From Haloplanus natans DSM 17983 (GTDB lineage Archaea; Halobacteriota; Halobacteria; Halobacteriales; Haloferacaceae): a stretch of DNA of 64,000 nucleotides. The position numbers were made by a program, and so were the translations under genes. Under the pieces are notes generated by a model. The model did not search any database. It was not told where the DNA came from and saw nothing but the letters and a program-made list of their open reading frames with translations. The stretch lies in assembly GCF_000427685.1 (NCBI RefSeq), contig NZ_KE386573.1, forward strand, positions 2,898,938-2,962,937, in the 5' to 3' direction. Of the stretch, positions 33,885 to 42,540 are shown piece after piece (within the stretch, counting starts at the first letter, position 1; each line of letters opens with the position of its first letter).

Positions 33885-35735
33885 TCAGTCGTCGCTCGGC
33901 GTGCTGACCGCGCTGCCCTTGTCCCGAACGCTCCGAATGTTCGAGTAGCCGATACGGACGAGCGACAGTGCGAGGTAGATGAGCACCAGCGCGAGCACGG
34001 CCTGGACGGCGCTGGAGATCATCGCGGATGTCGACTCGGCCCCACCCTGCAGGATGTTCGTATAGATGTTCTCGTAGAGCGCGAGCCACAGCAGTCCCAG
34101 GATGGTGATGACGGTCATGACTGCCATCGGGACGCCGGTGGAGATGAGCTGTTTGGAGTCGTCCCAGTTGGCGAGCCACACCGTCGCGGTCAGGAGCGCA
34201 AGCGCGGCCAGCAGCTGGTTGGCCCCGCCGAACAGCCCCCAGAGGACGACCCACTCGCCCGACGCGACCAGCGCGTAGGCGGCGAGACACTGGATGACGG
34301 GGTTGGTGTAGCGGCCCCGGGCGAGGTTCCCGAGGCTGAAACTCTCCAGTCCGGTCGTCGTATTCCCGGCAGGCAGGCCGACGATCTCCTCCATCATGTA
34401 TCGGCCGAGGCGGACGGCCGTGTCGGTAGAGGTCAGGAGGAAGCTCACGAGCACCAGCGCCATGAACACGCTGGCAGCCGTCTGGGGCAGGCCGAAGCTG
34501 GTGAGAATGATGCCACCGCCCGTGGCGAAGTTGGGGAGCGCACCCCCGATACCACCGGCGGCGGCGTCGGCCGCGAAGCCCCCGATCGCCAGCGTCGACA
34601 GCGCGACGGACGCGAGCAGGCCCTCACCGAGCATCCCGCCGTAGCCGATGAGGCGGGCGTCGGTCTCCTTGTTCAGCTGTTTGGCCGTCGTCCCCGAGGA
34701 GACCAGCGAATGGAACCCGCTGATCGTCCCGCAGGCGATAGTGATGAAAAGCAGCGGGAACAGCGGCAGGAACACGCCTTCGACCCCCCAGAAGCCGTTG
34801 TACATTCCGATCGAGGGGTCGATGACGAGCGGCTGACTGCTGGTTCCAAACACCGTGCCGACGATGATCGCCAGCAGCGCGCCCCCGACGCCCGTGTACA
34901 GCAGGAACGACGAGAGGTAATCGCGCGGCTGGAGCAACACCCAGACGGGGAGTGCGCTGGCGATCCCGGCGTACACCAGCACGACCGGGATCCACGCCGC
35001 GGTGTTGGCGCCGAGTGCCCCGGCGGCCGGGACCCAGCTACCCGGTCCCGAGAACAGCACGAACGTGCCGGCCGTGTGGCTCCCCTCGGCCAGCGGGAAC
35101 AGCGCGAACGGGTACTGGAGCCCGACCCAGACGCCGCCGAAGACGCCGGCGACAAACAGGATCGTTCCGGGGATGAACGGGCCGTCGAGCTGGTAGAGGT
35201 AGACGCCGAAAATCAACGCGAGTACCACGTAGACGAAACTCGCCGTCGCTACCTGTGGGAAGGCGTTGAAGACGATGGCCACCACGAGGGCGAACACCGC
35301 CACCACCAGCACGATGGTGAGGAAGGCGAACCACAGCAGCATGTTCTTGCCCCGCTCCCCGACGTACTCCCCGATGATGTAGCCGATCGACTTCCCCTCG
35401 TGTCGGAGCGATCCTGACAGCGAAACGAAGTCGTGGACTGCACCCATCAGCGGGTTACCGATGGCGATCCACAACAGCGCCGGCACCCAGCCCCACACCG
35501 CACCCGCGGTGATGGGACCGACGATCGGCGCACCACCCGCGATACTCGAGTAGTGGTGCCCCAGCAACACCGGTTTTTTGGCCGGAATGTACTCCTGACC
35601 GTCCTCGTACTTGTGTGCTGGCGTCTCGGCCTCCTCGTCGAGGTCCACGAACTTCGCGAGATACCGCGAGTATCCCACGTACCCGAGCGTGAACGTCACC
35701 AGCACCGCGAGTACGATCCAGATTACTTGTGTCAT
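33885..35735 (-). CDS. cstA: Carbon starvation protein A (CstA) transporter
   Basis: A 616-residue membrane transporter with about 15 TM helices. In bacteria CstA imports pyruvate or peptides during carbon starvation. Conserved segments include GHHYSSIAGGAPIVGPI (near residue 63), GAVHDFVSLSGSLRHEGKSIG (its core quoted in part) and TDTAVRLGRYMMEEI. The start MTQVIWIVLAVLV at 35735 begins the first TM helix. It has its own promoter with an A/T-rich TATA region; there is no adjacent sensor gene. Confidence 0.93.
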   Translation of the reverse strand: MTQVIWIVLAVLVTFTLGYVGYSRYLAKFVDLDEEAETPAHKYEDGQEYIPAKKPVLLGHHYSSIAGGAPIVGPITAGAVWGWVPALLWIAIGNPLMGAVHDFVSLSGSLRHEGKSIGYIIGEYVGERGKNMLLWFAFLTIVLVVAVFALVVAIVFNAFPQVATASFVYVVLALIFGVYLYQLDGPFIPGTILFVAGVFGGVWVGLQYPFALFPLAEGSHTAGTFVLFSGPGSWVPAAGALGANTAAWIPVVLVYAGIASALPVWVLLQPRDYLSSFLLYTGVGGALLAIIVGTVFGTSSQPLVIDPSIGMYNGFWGVEGVFLPLFPLLFITIACGTISGFHSLVSSGTTAKQLNKETDARLIGYGGMLGEGLLASVALSTLAIGGFAADAAAGGIGGALPNFATGGGIILTSFGLPQTAASVFMALVLVSFLLTSTDTAVRLGRYMMEEIVGLPAGNTTTGLESFSLGNLARGRYTNPVIQCLAAYALVASGEWVVLWGLFGGANQLLAALALLTATVWLANWDDSKQLISTGVPMAVMTVITILGLLWLALYENIYTNILQGGAESTSAMISSAVQAVLALVLIYLALSLVRIGYSNIRSVRDKGSAVSTPSDD

Positions 35736-35753
35736 GTATGGCCCCAGCCACAA

Positions 35754-35778
35754 GGATAATTAAAGATAAACTTAAGCG
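35754..35778 (-). promoter_or_regulatory. A/T-rich promoter region of cstA
   Basis: The minus strand reads CTTAAGTTTATCTTTAATTA, beginning about 20 nt upstream of the cstA start at 35735. It is the longest A/T-rich stretch in this part of the window and offers two overlapping TATA candidates. Confidence 0.5.
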
Positions 35779-35904
35779 TTGGTATTCTGGGCGTGAGACG
35801 TACACACACGCACCCACCGCCCGAACGGCAGACTGGCGGAATCACGGAAGCAGCCGGCCGCCGTGCCGACCGAACGGATCGTGTCGTGGAAACGACGGCC
35901 CCGC

Positions 35905-36858
35905 TCACCTCACCGACACGTCGAGTTCGGCGGCCACCTCGTCGAGCAGCGACCCCTTCACCTCCCGGACCCGGGTTTCGATTTCCGCGACGACCGGTTG
36001 GTCGAACGTCTCGTGGAGTTCGTCGAGACGTTCGTTCTCGGTGGCCACCCGCTCTCGGAGGTAGCGAGCGCCGCGGCCGTCCTCGTCGTCGTCCGGCGAC
36101 GGCGTCAGTTTGTTCACCGCCAGACCCCGAACCGTCAGACCGTGGTCGGCGAGCCCCTCGATCGCGCGTCGCGTCTCTCGGATCGATAGCTCGTCGGGGT
36201 TGACGACGAGAAAGAAGGCGGCGTCCTCCTGAAGCGCCTCCTTCGCGAACTCGAAAGTCTCCTTGCGATCCCGGAGGCGCGCGATGATGGGGTCACCGTC
36301 CATCAGCCGTCGGGGCTCCTTGTTGCCGATGGCCGCCCGCTCGTACAGTTTGACGCTCTGTTCGCGTTTGTGGAGGAGGCGCTCGACCCACGCCTGCAGA
36401 AACTCGGGGAGGCTCAGGAGCCGCAGGGTTCCCCCGGTCGGCGACGTATCGAAGACGATCCGATCGTACGGATCGGGGTCGCGCATCACGTCGATGAACC
36501 GGTCGAACAGCGCGGCCTCGTAGGCGCCCGGCGTCTGGTGGGCCATCTCGATCTGGCGGTCGATCTCGGTGACCATCGCCGGGCTCACCTGATCGCCGAG
36601 GGCGCGTTTGGTCTCCATCAGGTGCCGTTCGAGTTCGTCGTCGGGATCGATCTCCATGACGCTGAGGTTCTCGACCCCCTCGACCGGGCGCGGGTCGTCG
36701 GAGAACTCCTGGTCGAACACGTCGGCGGTGCTGTGGGCGGGGTCGGTGGAGACGACGAGCGTCTCGAGGCCCGCGCGGGCGCATTTCTGACCGTAGGCGC
36801 TCGACATCGTCGTCTTGCCCACGCCGCCCTTACCGCCGAAAAAGACGAATCGGTCCAT
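35905..36858 (-). CDS. ArsA/Get3-family ATPase
   Basis: A 317-residue P-loop ATPase. The deviant Walker A FGGKGGVGKTTMSSAYG lies at the very N-terminus, switch I STDPAHSTADVF near residue 37, and the A-loop/P-loop partner DTSPTGGTLRLL near residue 140. A single ATPase half, so it would act as a homodimer like Get3. Possible roles are tail-anchored protein targeting or metalloid export; the lack of arsenic genes nearby favours Get3-like work. The start overlaps by one base the stop of the upstream 98-residue gene. Confidence 0.9.
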   Translation of the reverse strand: MDRFVFFGGKGGVGKTTMSSAYGQKCARAGLETLVVSTDPAHSTADVFDQEFSDDPRPVEGVENLSVMEIDPDDELERHLMETKRALGDQVSPAMVTEIDRQIEMAHQTPGAYEAALFDRFIDVMRDPDPYDRIVFDTSPTGGTLRLLSLPEFLQAWVERLLHKREQSVKLYERAAIGNKEPRRLMDGDPIIARLRDRKETFEFAKEALQEDAAFFLVVNPDELSIRETRRAIEGLADHGLTVRGLAVNKLTPSPDDDEDGRGARYLRERVATENERLDELHETFDQPVVAEIETRVREVKGSLLDEVAAELDVSVR

Positions 36859-37154
36859 CAGAAGTGAAACTGCTGGCCCTTTCGTTCGAGCAGCGACCCG
36901 CGGTTCCACATCCGACGCTCCCACGCCTCGAACTCGTCTTCGAGGTAGGGGAGGAGTTCGGCGGTGTAGTACGACACCGGACTCGGGATACCGAAGGCGT
37001 CGGGGAAGCAGGCCAGCATGAACGTATCCTCCCGATCCTCGGCCTCCTTCTCGATTTTCTCGTACGCCGGGTGGGAGATCAGCCCGTGATACAGCCCACG
37101 GAGCCACTCCTCGGCGACCCGCCGGAAGCGCTCGATCCGTTCCGCGAGATCCAT
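36858..37154 (-). CDS. Conserved small protein coupled to the ArsA/Get3 ATPase
   Basis: A 98-residue protein of mainly helical character (MDLAERIERFRRVAEEWLRG), with the conserved-looking centre MLACFPDAFGIPSPVSYYT and an aromatic/basic end (KGQQFHF). Its last base is the first base of the ATPase gene, so the two are translated from one message and may be partners. No catalytic motif or TM helix. I do not recognise a named family. Confidence 0.75.
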   Translation of the reverse strand: MDLAERIERFRRVAEEWLRGLYHGLISHPAYEKIEKEAEDREDTFMLACFPDAFGIPSPVSYYTAELLPYLEDEFEAWERRMWNRGSLLERKGQQFHF

Positions 37155-37253
37155 ACCCCGACTCCCGGCGGCGCGGAGAAAAGGGTGTCGTCGGTCGCCC
37201 GCCGCGAGCGCACGTCCGCGGGGTTAACGTCGGTCGACGCCCTCTCCCCGGTC

Positions 37254-38483
37254 ATGTCTCGCGACCGCGACACTATTCCCGTCACGATCCTGAGCGGGAG
37301 CCTCGGCGCCGGCAAGACGACGCTGCTCAACCACCTGCTCACCGGGGCGGGCGACCGCGATATCGCCGTCCTCGTCAACGACATGGGCGACATCAACGTC
37401 GACGCCGACCTCGTGAGCCAGAACACGGACCTCGCCGTCGACGGCGGCGTGACCGAGCTTTCGAACGGCTGTATCTGCTGTGAACTGCAGGACGACCTCG
37501 AAACCGCCGTCGTCCGGCTGGCCCGAGACCGCGACTTCGATCACCTCGTCGTCGAGGCGTCAGGCATCTCCGAACCCCGGCCCGTCGCCCGCCTCTTTAC
37601 AACGGGATCGCAGGCCGCCGCTCGCTACGACGTGGCCGCTGTCGTGGCCGTCGTCGACGCCCGCCAGTTCCACGACGCCTTCGGCGAGGCGGGCGCCGCG
37701 GCACGCCGGGGCGAGACCGACGACGGGGCGCGACCCCTCTCCGACCTCCTCGTCGAACAGGTCGAGTTCGCCAACCTCGTCGTCCTGAACAAGACGGACC
37801 TCGTGACGCCAGATGAACTGGACGCCGTCGAGGAGATGGTTCGCGCGCTCCGCCCCGACGCCGAGGTGGTGCGGACGGAGCAGAGCCGGGTCGACGCCGA
37901 GACGGTGTTTCGAACGCGATACGATCCCGCGACCGCCGACGAGGCGGGGTGGAAGCGGACGCTCGAGGAGGACGCACACGACCACGGGGGCGAGGACACC
38001 GCTCACGACCACGCCCACCCCGAAACCGTCTACGGCGTCACCTCAATCACCGACCGCCGCCGCCGTCCGTTCCACCCGAAACGCCTCCACGCATTTCTCG
38101 CCGACCTGCCCCCGACGGTCGTCCGCTCGAAGGGCACCTGCTGGATCGCCACGGGGGCCGACCAGTCGTACACGATGGGCCAGGCCGGTCCCTCGGTCCG
38201 GATGACGGCCGCCGGGCCCTGGATCGCCAGCCTCCCCGAGTTCGAACAGGACGCCTACCGGCGCAACCGCAAGAATCTGGAGTGGGACGCGGAGTGGGGC
38301 GACCGCCGGACGGAACTCGTCTTCATCGGCCGGGGGATGGACGAGAAGGCGCTGGTCGCGGCGCTCGACGACTGCGTGCTCACCGACGAGGAGATGACGG
38401 CGGACTGGGACGACTTCGAAAATCCGTTTCCAACCGAGACGGGGGCGGAGTACGTCGTGGTCGAACCGACGATGGAGCGCTAG
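37254..38483 (+). CDS. CobW/COG0523-family GTPase (metallochaperone)
   Basis: A 409-residue G3E GTPase that delivers metal ions to target proteins. Motifs: Walker A GSLGAGKTTLLNHLL, the metal-binding CxCC in SNGCICCEL, Walker B VVEASGISEP and NKTD for guanine specificity. A His/Asp-rich loop (DHGGEDTAHDHAH, near residue 245) provides further metal ligands. The C-terminal CobW_C domain is complete. The metal (Zn, Co or other) cannot be told, since no target lies adjacent. The ATG at 37254 starts MSRDRDTIPVTILSG. Confidence 0.92.
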   Translation: MSRDRDTIPVTILSGSLGAGKTTLLNHLLTGAGDRDIAVLVNDMGDINVDADLVSQNTDLAVDGGVTELSNGCICCELQDDLETAVVRLARDRDFDHLVVEASGISEPRPVARLFTTGSQAAARYDVAAVVAVVDARQFHDAFGEAGAAARRGETDDGARPLSDLLVEQVEFANLVVLNKTDLVTPDELDAVEEMVRALRPDAEVVRTEQSRVDAETVFRTRYDPATADEAGWKRTLEEDAHDHGGEDTAHDHAHPETVYGVTSITDRRRRPFHPKRLHAFLADLPPTVVRSKGTCWIATGADQSYTMGQAGPSVRMTAAGPWIASLPEFEQDAYRRNRKNLEWDAEWGDRRTELVFIGRGMDEKALVAALDDCVLTDEEMTADWDDFENPFPTETGAEYVVVEPTMER

Positions 38484-38701
38484 CAGGCACACCCGGTCGA
38501 TCCGGGCGACCGTTCGAGCTCCATCGCCTCGCCGCAGTCCGGACACGTCGGTGCGTCGTCGCCGTCTACCTCGGTGTCGAGGATCCGTTCGCCACAGTCG
38601 TGACACCAGTACGCGCCCGTCGACTCGTCCGCACCCTCGCTGCGGTTCGGCGCCGGGGTCGAGGCCTTGAACGTGTCGGTGATCGTGTTCAACAGTCCCA
38701 T
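38480..38701 (-). CDS. Small zinc-ribbon protein
   Basis: A 73-residue protein. MGLLNTITDTFKASTPAP forms a short amphipathic N-terminus. A zinc ribbon with CHDCGERIL and CPDCGEAMEL follows, then a C-terminal CAC. Such CPxCG-type mini-proteins are abundant in haloarchaea and often regulatory. Its stop overlaps by four bases that of the convergent CobW-type GTPase gene. Confidence 0.78.
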   Translation of the reverse strand: MGLLNTITDTFKASTPAPNRSEGADESTGAYWCHDCGERILDTEVDGDDAPTCPDCGEAMELERSPGSTGCAC

Positions 38702-38784
38702 AAGTGACGCTTCACACGGTGAGCGTTAAAAACTCGGTCGGCTGTCCGCGGGCGGCGCACGGCCGCGACGGATCGCCGCCGCGG

Positions 38785-38895
38785 TCACGCCTCGTCGTCG
38801 GGCGTCGAATCGGCTTCGACCTTCGCGACCCGGCGTTCGAGAGCCGCGACGCGGTCGGTGCGTGCCCTCCTCCGGGCGCCGACGGCCAACAGCCA
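38785..38895 (-). pseudogene. In-frame coiled-coil tail after the SRPBCC stop codon
   Basis: Directly after the TAG stop of the SRPBCC gene the same frame continues for 36 codons, reading WLLAVGARRRARTDRV then AALERRVAKVEAD and an acidic end, with a TGA at 38785-38787. The heptad-like pattern and acidic finish look coding. It may be the severed C-terminus of the SRPBCC protein or a separate mini-gene starting at TTG. There is no ATG or GTG in frame. Confidence 0.4.
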
Positions 38896-39309
38896 CTATC
38901 GGGTCGCCTCGTCGGCCAGCGTGTCCAGCAGCCGGGTCAGTTCTCCCCGTCGCTTCCACGTCGCCAGCCGGTCCGTCAGCGCCGGCGTGGGCAGCCCCAG
39001 GCTCACCGCCGACCGGGCGGTCACGCGCGACCCCTCGTTTTCGGCCTCGACGGTCAGATCGGTCGTCATGGCGTCGAACGGTCCCGCCGAGCCGGCCTGC
39101 GTGTAGTGGAGGCCGCACGGCCGCTCCTCGAACCGGAGCGTGAGTTCCAGCCCGCGCGCGCCGGCGGTGACGAGCGTGCCGTCGTCGGCCTCGGTCACGT
39201 CGCGGACGGTGAAACTCCCCTCGCTCTCGACGACCGTTGCGGGCGTCAGGGCGCGCTCGACGGCCGTCGGTGTCGCCCGGACGAACCGCGAGACTTCGAC
39301 CTCGCGCAT
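38896..39309 (-). CDS. SRPBCC (polyketide cyclase-like) domain protein
   Basis: A 137-residue START/SRPBCC-fold protein starting MREVEVSRFVRATPTAVERAL, typical of haloarchaeal members that bind hydrophobic ligands in a deep pocket. A helix follows the strand-rich core, and the chain ends at TRLLDTLADEATR. The TAG stop is followed in the same frame by a plausible 36-residue coiled-coil tail, so the gene may be truncated by a nonsense mutation. The next gene upstream starts its stop 15 nt away. Confidence 0.8.
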   Translation of the reverse strand: MREVEVSRFVRATPTAVERALTPATVVESEGSFTVRDVTEADDGTLVTAGARGLELTLRFEERPCGLHYTQAGSAGPFDAMTTDLTVEAENEGSRVTARSAVSLGLPTPALTDRLATWKRRGELTRLLDTLADEATR

Positions 39310-39323
39310 GGGAGGCGTTCGCG

Positions 39324-39644
39324 TCACGGCATGAAAAGGGGGAGGGAGAGGGCAACGAGCACCGCGGCCCCGACCAGCGCGGCGTAGAACAGCCCCTCGA
39401 TGCGCTGTCCGGCCGGGAGTTCGCCGCGGAGTTCCGGCCGGGCGGTGTAGACGAGACGGTGATACGCCACGCCGACGGCGGCGAGACAGGCGACGGTCGG
39501 CAGGCCGAACACCGCCGGCCCCGACAGGCCGATAGTGATGGCGTAGACGGGGCCGAACGAGTAACAGACGAGGACGGCCATCGACGCCACAACGAGGAAG
39601 GGCACGGCGTCGACGGCGGTTCCGTCTCGGTTCCGGAGGGGCAT
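39324..39644 (-). CDS. Haloarchaeal membrane protein, three TM segments
   Basis: A 106-residue hydrophobic protein with helices at about residues 15-37, 43-61 and 84-105, and a polar loop YTARPELRGELPAGQRIEG between the second and third. It lies 14 nt upstream of the SRPBCC gene on the same strand, likely in one operon. Function unknown. Confidence 0.72.
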   Translation of the reverse strand: MPLRNRDGTAVDAVPFLVVASMAVLVCYSFGPVYAITIGLSGPAVFGLPTVACLAAVGVAYHRLVYTARPELRGELPAGQRIEGLFYAALVGAAVLVALSLPLFMP

Positions 39645-39724
39645 AGGTGGCGTATACGCCTGCGTGGTGAAAACTCGCGCGGCGCGACGGAAGGTTCAGG
39701 GGCGTCCGCCGACTCCCTCCAGCC

Positions 39725-40327
39725 ATGCCCACGGTTCGCGCCGAGGTGGTCGGCGAAGGCGTCGAAACGGTCGCCCTCGACGCCGACGCCACCTACGGCG
39801 ACCTGCTCGTCGCCCTCGAGTTCAGCCCCCACGAGGCGACGGTCCTCGTCGACGACCGGCCGGTACCGGAGGATCGATCGGTCGACGCCGACCGGGTGCG
39901 CGTCCTCCGGTTGGTGAAGGGAGGGGCGCTCGACGAGCGGGCGATCCGGGTTCGCCGCGCCGACGCCGCCGACCTCCTCGACGTGCTGCGGATTCTCGAC
40001 GGCGCGATGCTCGAAACCGACGCCGATCGGGTGTCCGAACGCATCGAAGCGGGGTCGGTGCTGGTGGCGACGGTCTTGGAAGACGGCGAAGTCGTCGGTG
40101 TCCCCGTCGGCGCCCTCGTCCGCGACGGCGACCGCGTGACCGCGGTGGCGACCCGCCGGCGCCACCGCGACCGGGGCGTCGGGAGCGCCCTCGTCCGGGC
40201 CGCGCTGGCGGGTCGGGATCACCTCGTCGCCGAGTTCGACCCCTGCGTGCGGCCGTTCTACGAGTCCCTGGGGTTCGATATCGAAGCGGCCGGGGACGGT
40301 CGTCTCCGTGGCCGGTTAGAGGGGTAG
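39725..40327 (+). CDS. SAMP2-like ubiquitin-fold domain fused to a GNAT acetyltransferase
   Basis: One 200-residue ORF with two parts. Residues 1-67 closely resemble, from memory, haloarchaeal SAMP2, a ubiquitin-like modifier and sulfur carrier: a beta-grasp pattern with FSPHEATVLVDDRPVPEDRS, ending RVRVLRLVKGG. SAMP2 normally stops at that Gly-Gly. Here the frame runs on without a stop into a full GNAT acetyltransferase (about residues 73-200), whose acetyl-CoA loop is RRRHRDRGVGSALV. Exposing the Gly-Gly would need proteolysis, as for ubiquitin precursors. Start MPTVRAEVV at 39725; the 3' end overlaps the convergent membrane-protein gene by 12 nt. Confidence 0.85.
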   Translation: MPTVRAEVVGEGVETVALDADATYGDLLVALEFSPHEATVLVDDRPVPEDRSVDADRVRVLRLVKGGALDERAIRVRRADAADLLDVLRILDGAMLETDADRVSERIEAGSVLVATVLEDGEVVGVPVGALVRDGDRVTAVATRRRHRDRGVGSALVRAALAGRDHLVAEFDPCVRPFYESLGFDIEAAGDGRLRGRLEG

Positions 40328-41014
40328 TCGCCGCGAGACGGCGATCCCCACCTCGTCCGCCCAGTAGAGGAGCGCGATGGTGAGAAGAAAGACGAGCGTC
40401 GAGAGATCCCAGGACAGCCCCGTCAGCGTCGACCCGAAGAGGGTGGTGGCGCCGAGGATGGGGAGGAGAATGGAGAACGTACAGCCGACACAGGAGACCA
40501 GACCGAGGACGCCGGAGAGCACCGCCCGCGTCGCGTCGAGCAGGCGGGCGTAGACGAGGTAGGTCATGGCGAGGTAGCCGACGAATTTGAACGGGACGAC
40601 GGCGAGCCGAACCCGCGGCGTGCCGTAGACGACCGACGGCCCCCAGCCGGGGATGTTCCAGTGAATCGACGAGACGGCGCCGCCCGGGAGGGGCCCCGGA
40701 ATGCCGAGAAGGAGGATGCCACCGGCCCACGAGAGCAGGAGGAAGTAGCCGGCAGCGAGGGCACGCGCGACCCAGCGCTTGCGACCGTCGACGCTCGGGA
40801 GGCCGGTCCGAATCATCGCCCACAGACCGACGTTGATCCAGACGAACGGGTAGACGACGTAGCGTGGTTCGGTGATGATAACGCCCGTGACCACGATATA
40901 CGCCGTCACGAGGGCGAGTTCGGCGGCGACGACGAGGCTCCACCACCGGATCGCCCGCGTCTCCGCGAGGAGGAGACGGCGCACCCGGTCGAGCGGGTCG
41001 TAGGCTTCGCTCAC
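40316..41014 (-). CDS. Haloarchaeal membrane protein with a CxxC in a helix
   Basis: A 232-residue membrane protein with about six TM helices and a GTG start (MSEAYDPLDRVRRLLLAET). The segment LVSCVGCTFSILLPILGA places a CVGC pair within or at the edge of a helix, a pattern that can bind copper or haem or act in thiol redox. It resembles, from memory, membrane proteins linked to terminal oxidases, but no oxidase gene is nearby. The stop overlaps that of the SAMP2-GNAT gene. Confidence 0.75.
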   Translation of the reverse strand: MSEAYDPLDRVRRLLLAETRAIRWWSLVVAAELALVTAYIVVTGVIITEPRYVVYPFVWINVGLWAMIRTGLPSVDGRKRWVARALAAGYFLLLSWAGGILLLGIPGPLPGGAVSSIHWNIPGWGPSVVYGTPRVRLAVVPFKFVGYLAMTYLVYARLLDATRAVLSGVLGLVSCVGCTFSILLPILGATTLFGSTLTGLSWDLSTLVFLLTIALLYWADEVGIAVSRRLPL

Positions 41015-41097
41015 GGGACCACCTCCACGGCGTCACCGCGTGGCGCGCACATGGTCGACGGCAGGTTCCGGAGCAGTATGGACGCTTCGACTGCGGC

Positions 41098-42465
41098 CTA
41101 CAGGTGGCCCGCGACCAGCTCCCGGCCGGCGTCGAGCAGGTCGTCGACCCGGTCCCGGCTCCCGGCTTCGGCGTACACCCGCATCTTCGGCTCGGTCCCG
41201 CTGGGGCGGACGAGGAGCCACGAGCCGTCGGTCAAGAGGAGTTTGAAACCGTCGAGTGTGACGACGGTTTCGACCGCCTCGCCCGCGACGCGGTCGGGGA
41301 TGGCGTCGCCGAGGGCGTCGATCACCGCGGCCTTGCGGTCGTCCGGGCAGTCGACACTCACCTTGTCGGCGACGATATCGCCGTAGGTGTCGAGCAGTCG
41401 GTCGACCCGGGCGTCGAGTGACTCGTCCGCGGCGGCGTCGGCCGCGAGCGCCGCCATCAGCACTCCGTCTTTTTCGGGGACGTGCCCGCGGATGGAGAAG
41501 CCGCCGGACTCCTCGCCGCCGATCAGCGCGTCGTGCTCGACCATCGCCTCGGCGACCCACTTGAACCCGACGGGCGTCTCGACCACGTCCTCGCCGTGGG
41601 CGTCGGCGATGCGGTCGATCAGGAACGTCGTGGGGACGGTCCGCACTGCCGGCCCCGAATCGTCTTCGAGGAGCGCGTCGTACATCGCGGCGAAAAAGAG
41701 GTTCTCGTCGAGATACCCTCGGTCGGGCGTGACGAGGGCGAGGCGGTCGGCGTCGCCGTCGTTCGCGATGCCCAGGTCGGCGTCGTGGGCGGCCACGGCG
41801 TCGACGAGGCCGGCGAGATGCTCCGCGCTCGGTTCGGGCGGCGTCCCGCCGAAGGCGGTGTCCCGCTCACAGCGCCGGCGGATCACGGTCGCCCCCGCCG
41901 ATTCGAGGACGGCGTCGGTCACCCCCCGGCCGCTTCCGTGCATGGCGTCGTAGACGACGGTCAGCCCCTCGCAGTCGGGGGCGACCAGATCCTCGATCTG
42001 GTCGGCGTGTGAGGTCACGAAGTCGGCCCGGTCGACGGTGCCGCGGGGGCCGCCGGCCCGTGGCTCGGCGAGGCGGTCCTCGATGGCGTCGGTCACCTCG
42101 GGGAGGGCCGGCGCGCCGTTTTCGGGGATGAACTTCACGCCGTTGTACTCGGGCGGGTTGTGGGAGGCGGTGACCATCAGCGCACCCGAGAGGTCGCGGT
42201 CGACGACGGCCCACGCGACCAGCGGCGTCGGGCAGTCACGCTCGGGGAGGATGGCGTCGAAGCCGTTGGCCGCGAGGGTGTCCGCCAGCGACTCGGCGAA
42301 CCCCTCGGAGGTGGCCCGCGCGTCGTACCCGACGGCGATGGGGGCGTCGTGGCCGGCATCGGCGAGGTAGTCCGCGACGGCCTGTCCGACCATCCGCACC
42401 CGCGCGTCGGTGAAGGTGTCGAGACGGGCGCGCCACCCGTCGGTGCCGAAGGAGATGGCGTCCAT
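41098..42465 (-). CDS. Phosphohexomutase (phosphoglucomutase/phosphomannomutase)
   Basis: A 455-residue alpha-D-phosphohexomutase that moves phosphate between C1 and C6 of hexose phosphates. Domain signatures in order: active-site serine loop MVTASHNPPEYNG (near residue 95), metal loop NDGDADRLALV (near residue 235), sugar loop GGEESGGFS (near residue 315) and phosphate loop RPSGTEPKMR (near residue 420). Start MDAISFGTDGWRA at 42465. It probably supplies nucleotide-sugar or N-glycan precursors; whether it acts on glucose, mannose or glucosamine phosphates is not evident. Confidence 0.92.
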   Translation of the reverse strand: MDAISFGTDGWRARLDTFTDARVRMVGQAVADYLADAGHDAPIAVGYDARATSEGFAESLADTLAANGFDAILPERDCPTPLVAWAVVDRDLSGALMVTASHNPPEYNGVKFIPENGAPALPEVTDAIEDRLAEPRAGGPRGTVDRADFVTSHADQIEDLVAPDCEGLTVVYDAMHGSGRGVTDAVLESAGATVIRRRCERDTAFGGTPPEPSAEHLAGLVDAVAAHDADLGIANDGDADRLALVTPDRGYLDENLFFAAMYDALLEDDSGPAVRTVPTTFLIDRIADAHGEDVVETPVGFKWVAEAMVEHDALIGGEESGGFSIRGHVPEKDGVLMAALAADAAADESLDARVDRLLDTYGDIVADKVSVDCPDDRKAAVIDALGDAIPDRVAGEAVETVVTLDGFKLLLTDGSWLLVRPSGTEPKMRVYAEAGSRDRVDDLLDAGRELVAGHL

Positions 42466-42540
42466 ACGCTTCCATCCCCGTCGGGCGAGAAAAAGGTGGG
42501 CGTCGGGCGGAGTCGGGTTGCTATCGCTCGTGGTTTGTTT

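Noticed and set aside
33834-35417. 527-codon plus-strand ORF opposite cstA
   Set aside because: It is a shadow of cstA with shadow-type composition (long runs of charged residues, no domains).
35793-36203. Plus-strand ORFs upstream of and opposite the ArsA-type gene
   Set aside because: Arg/Pro/Ser-rich shadow frames without motifs; the minus-strand ATPase is unmistakable.
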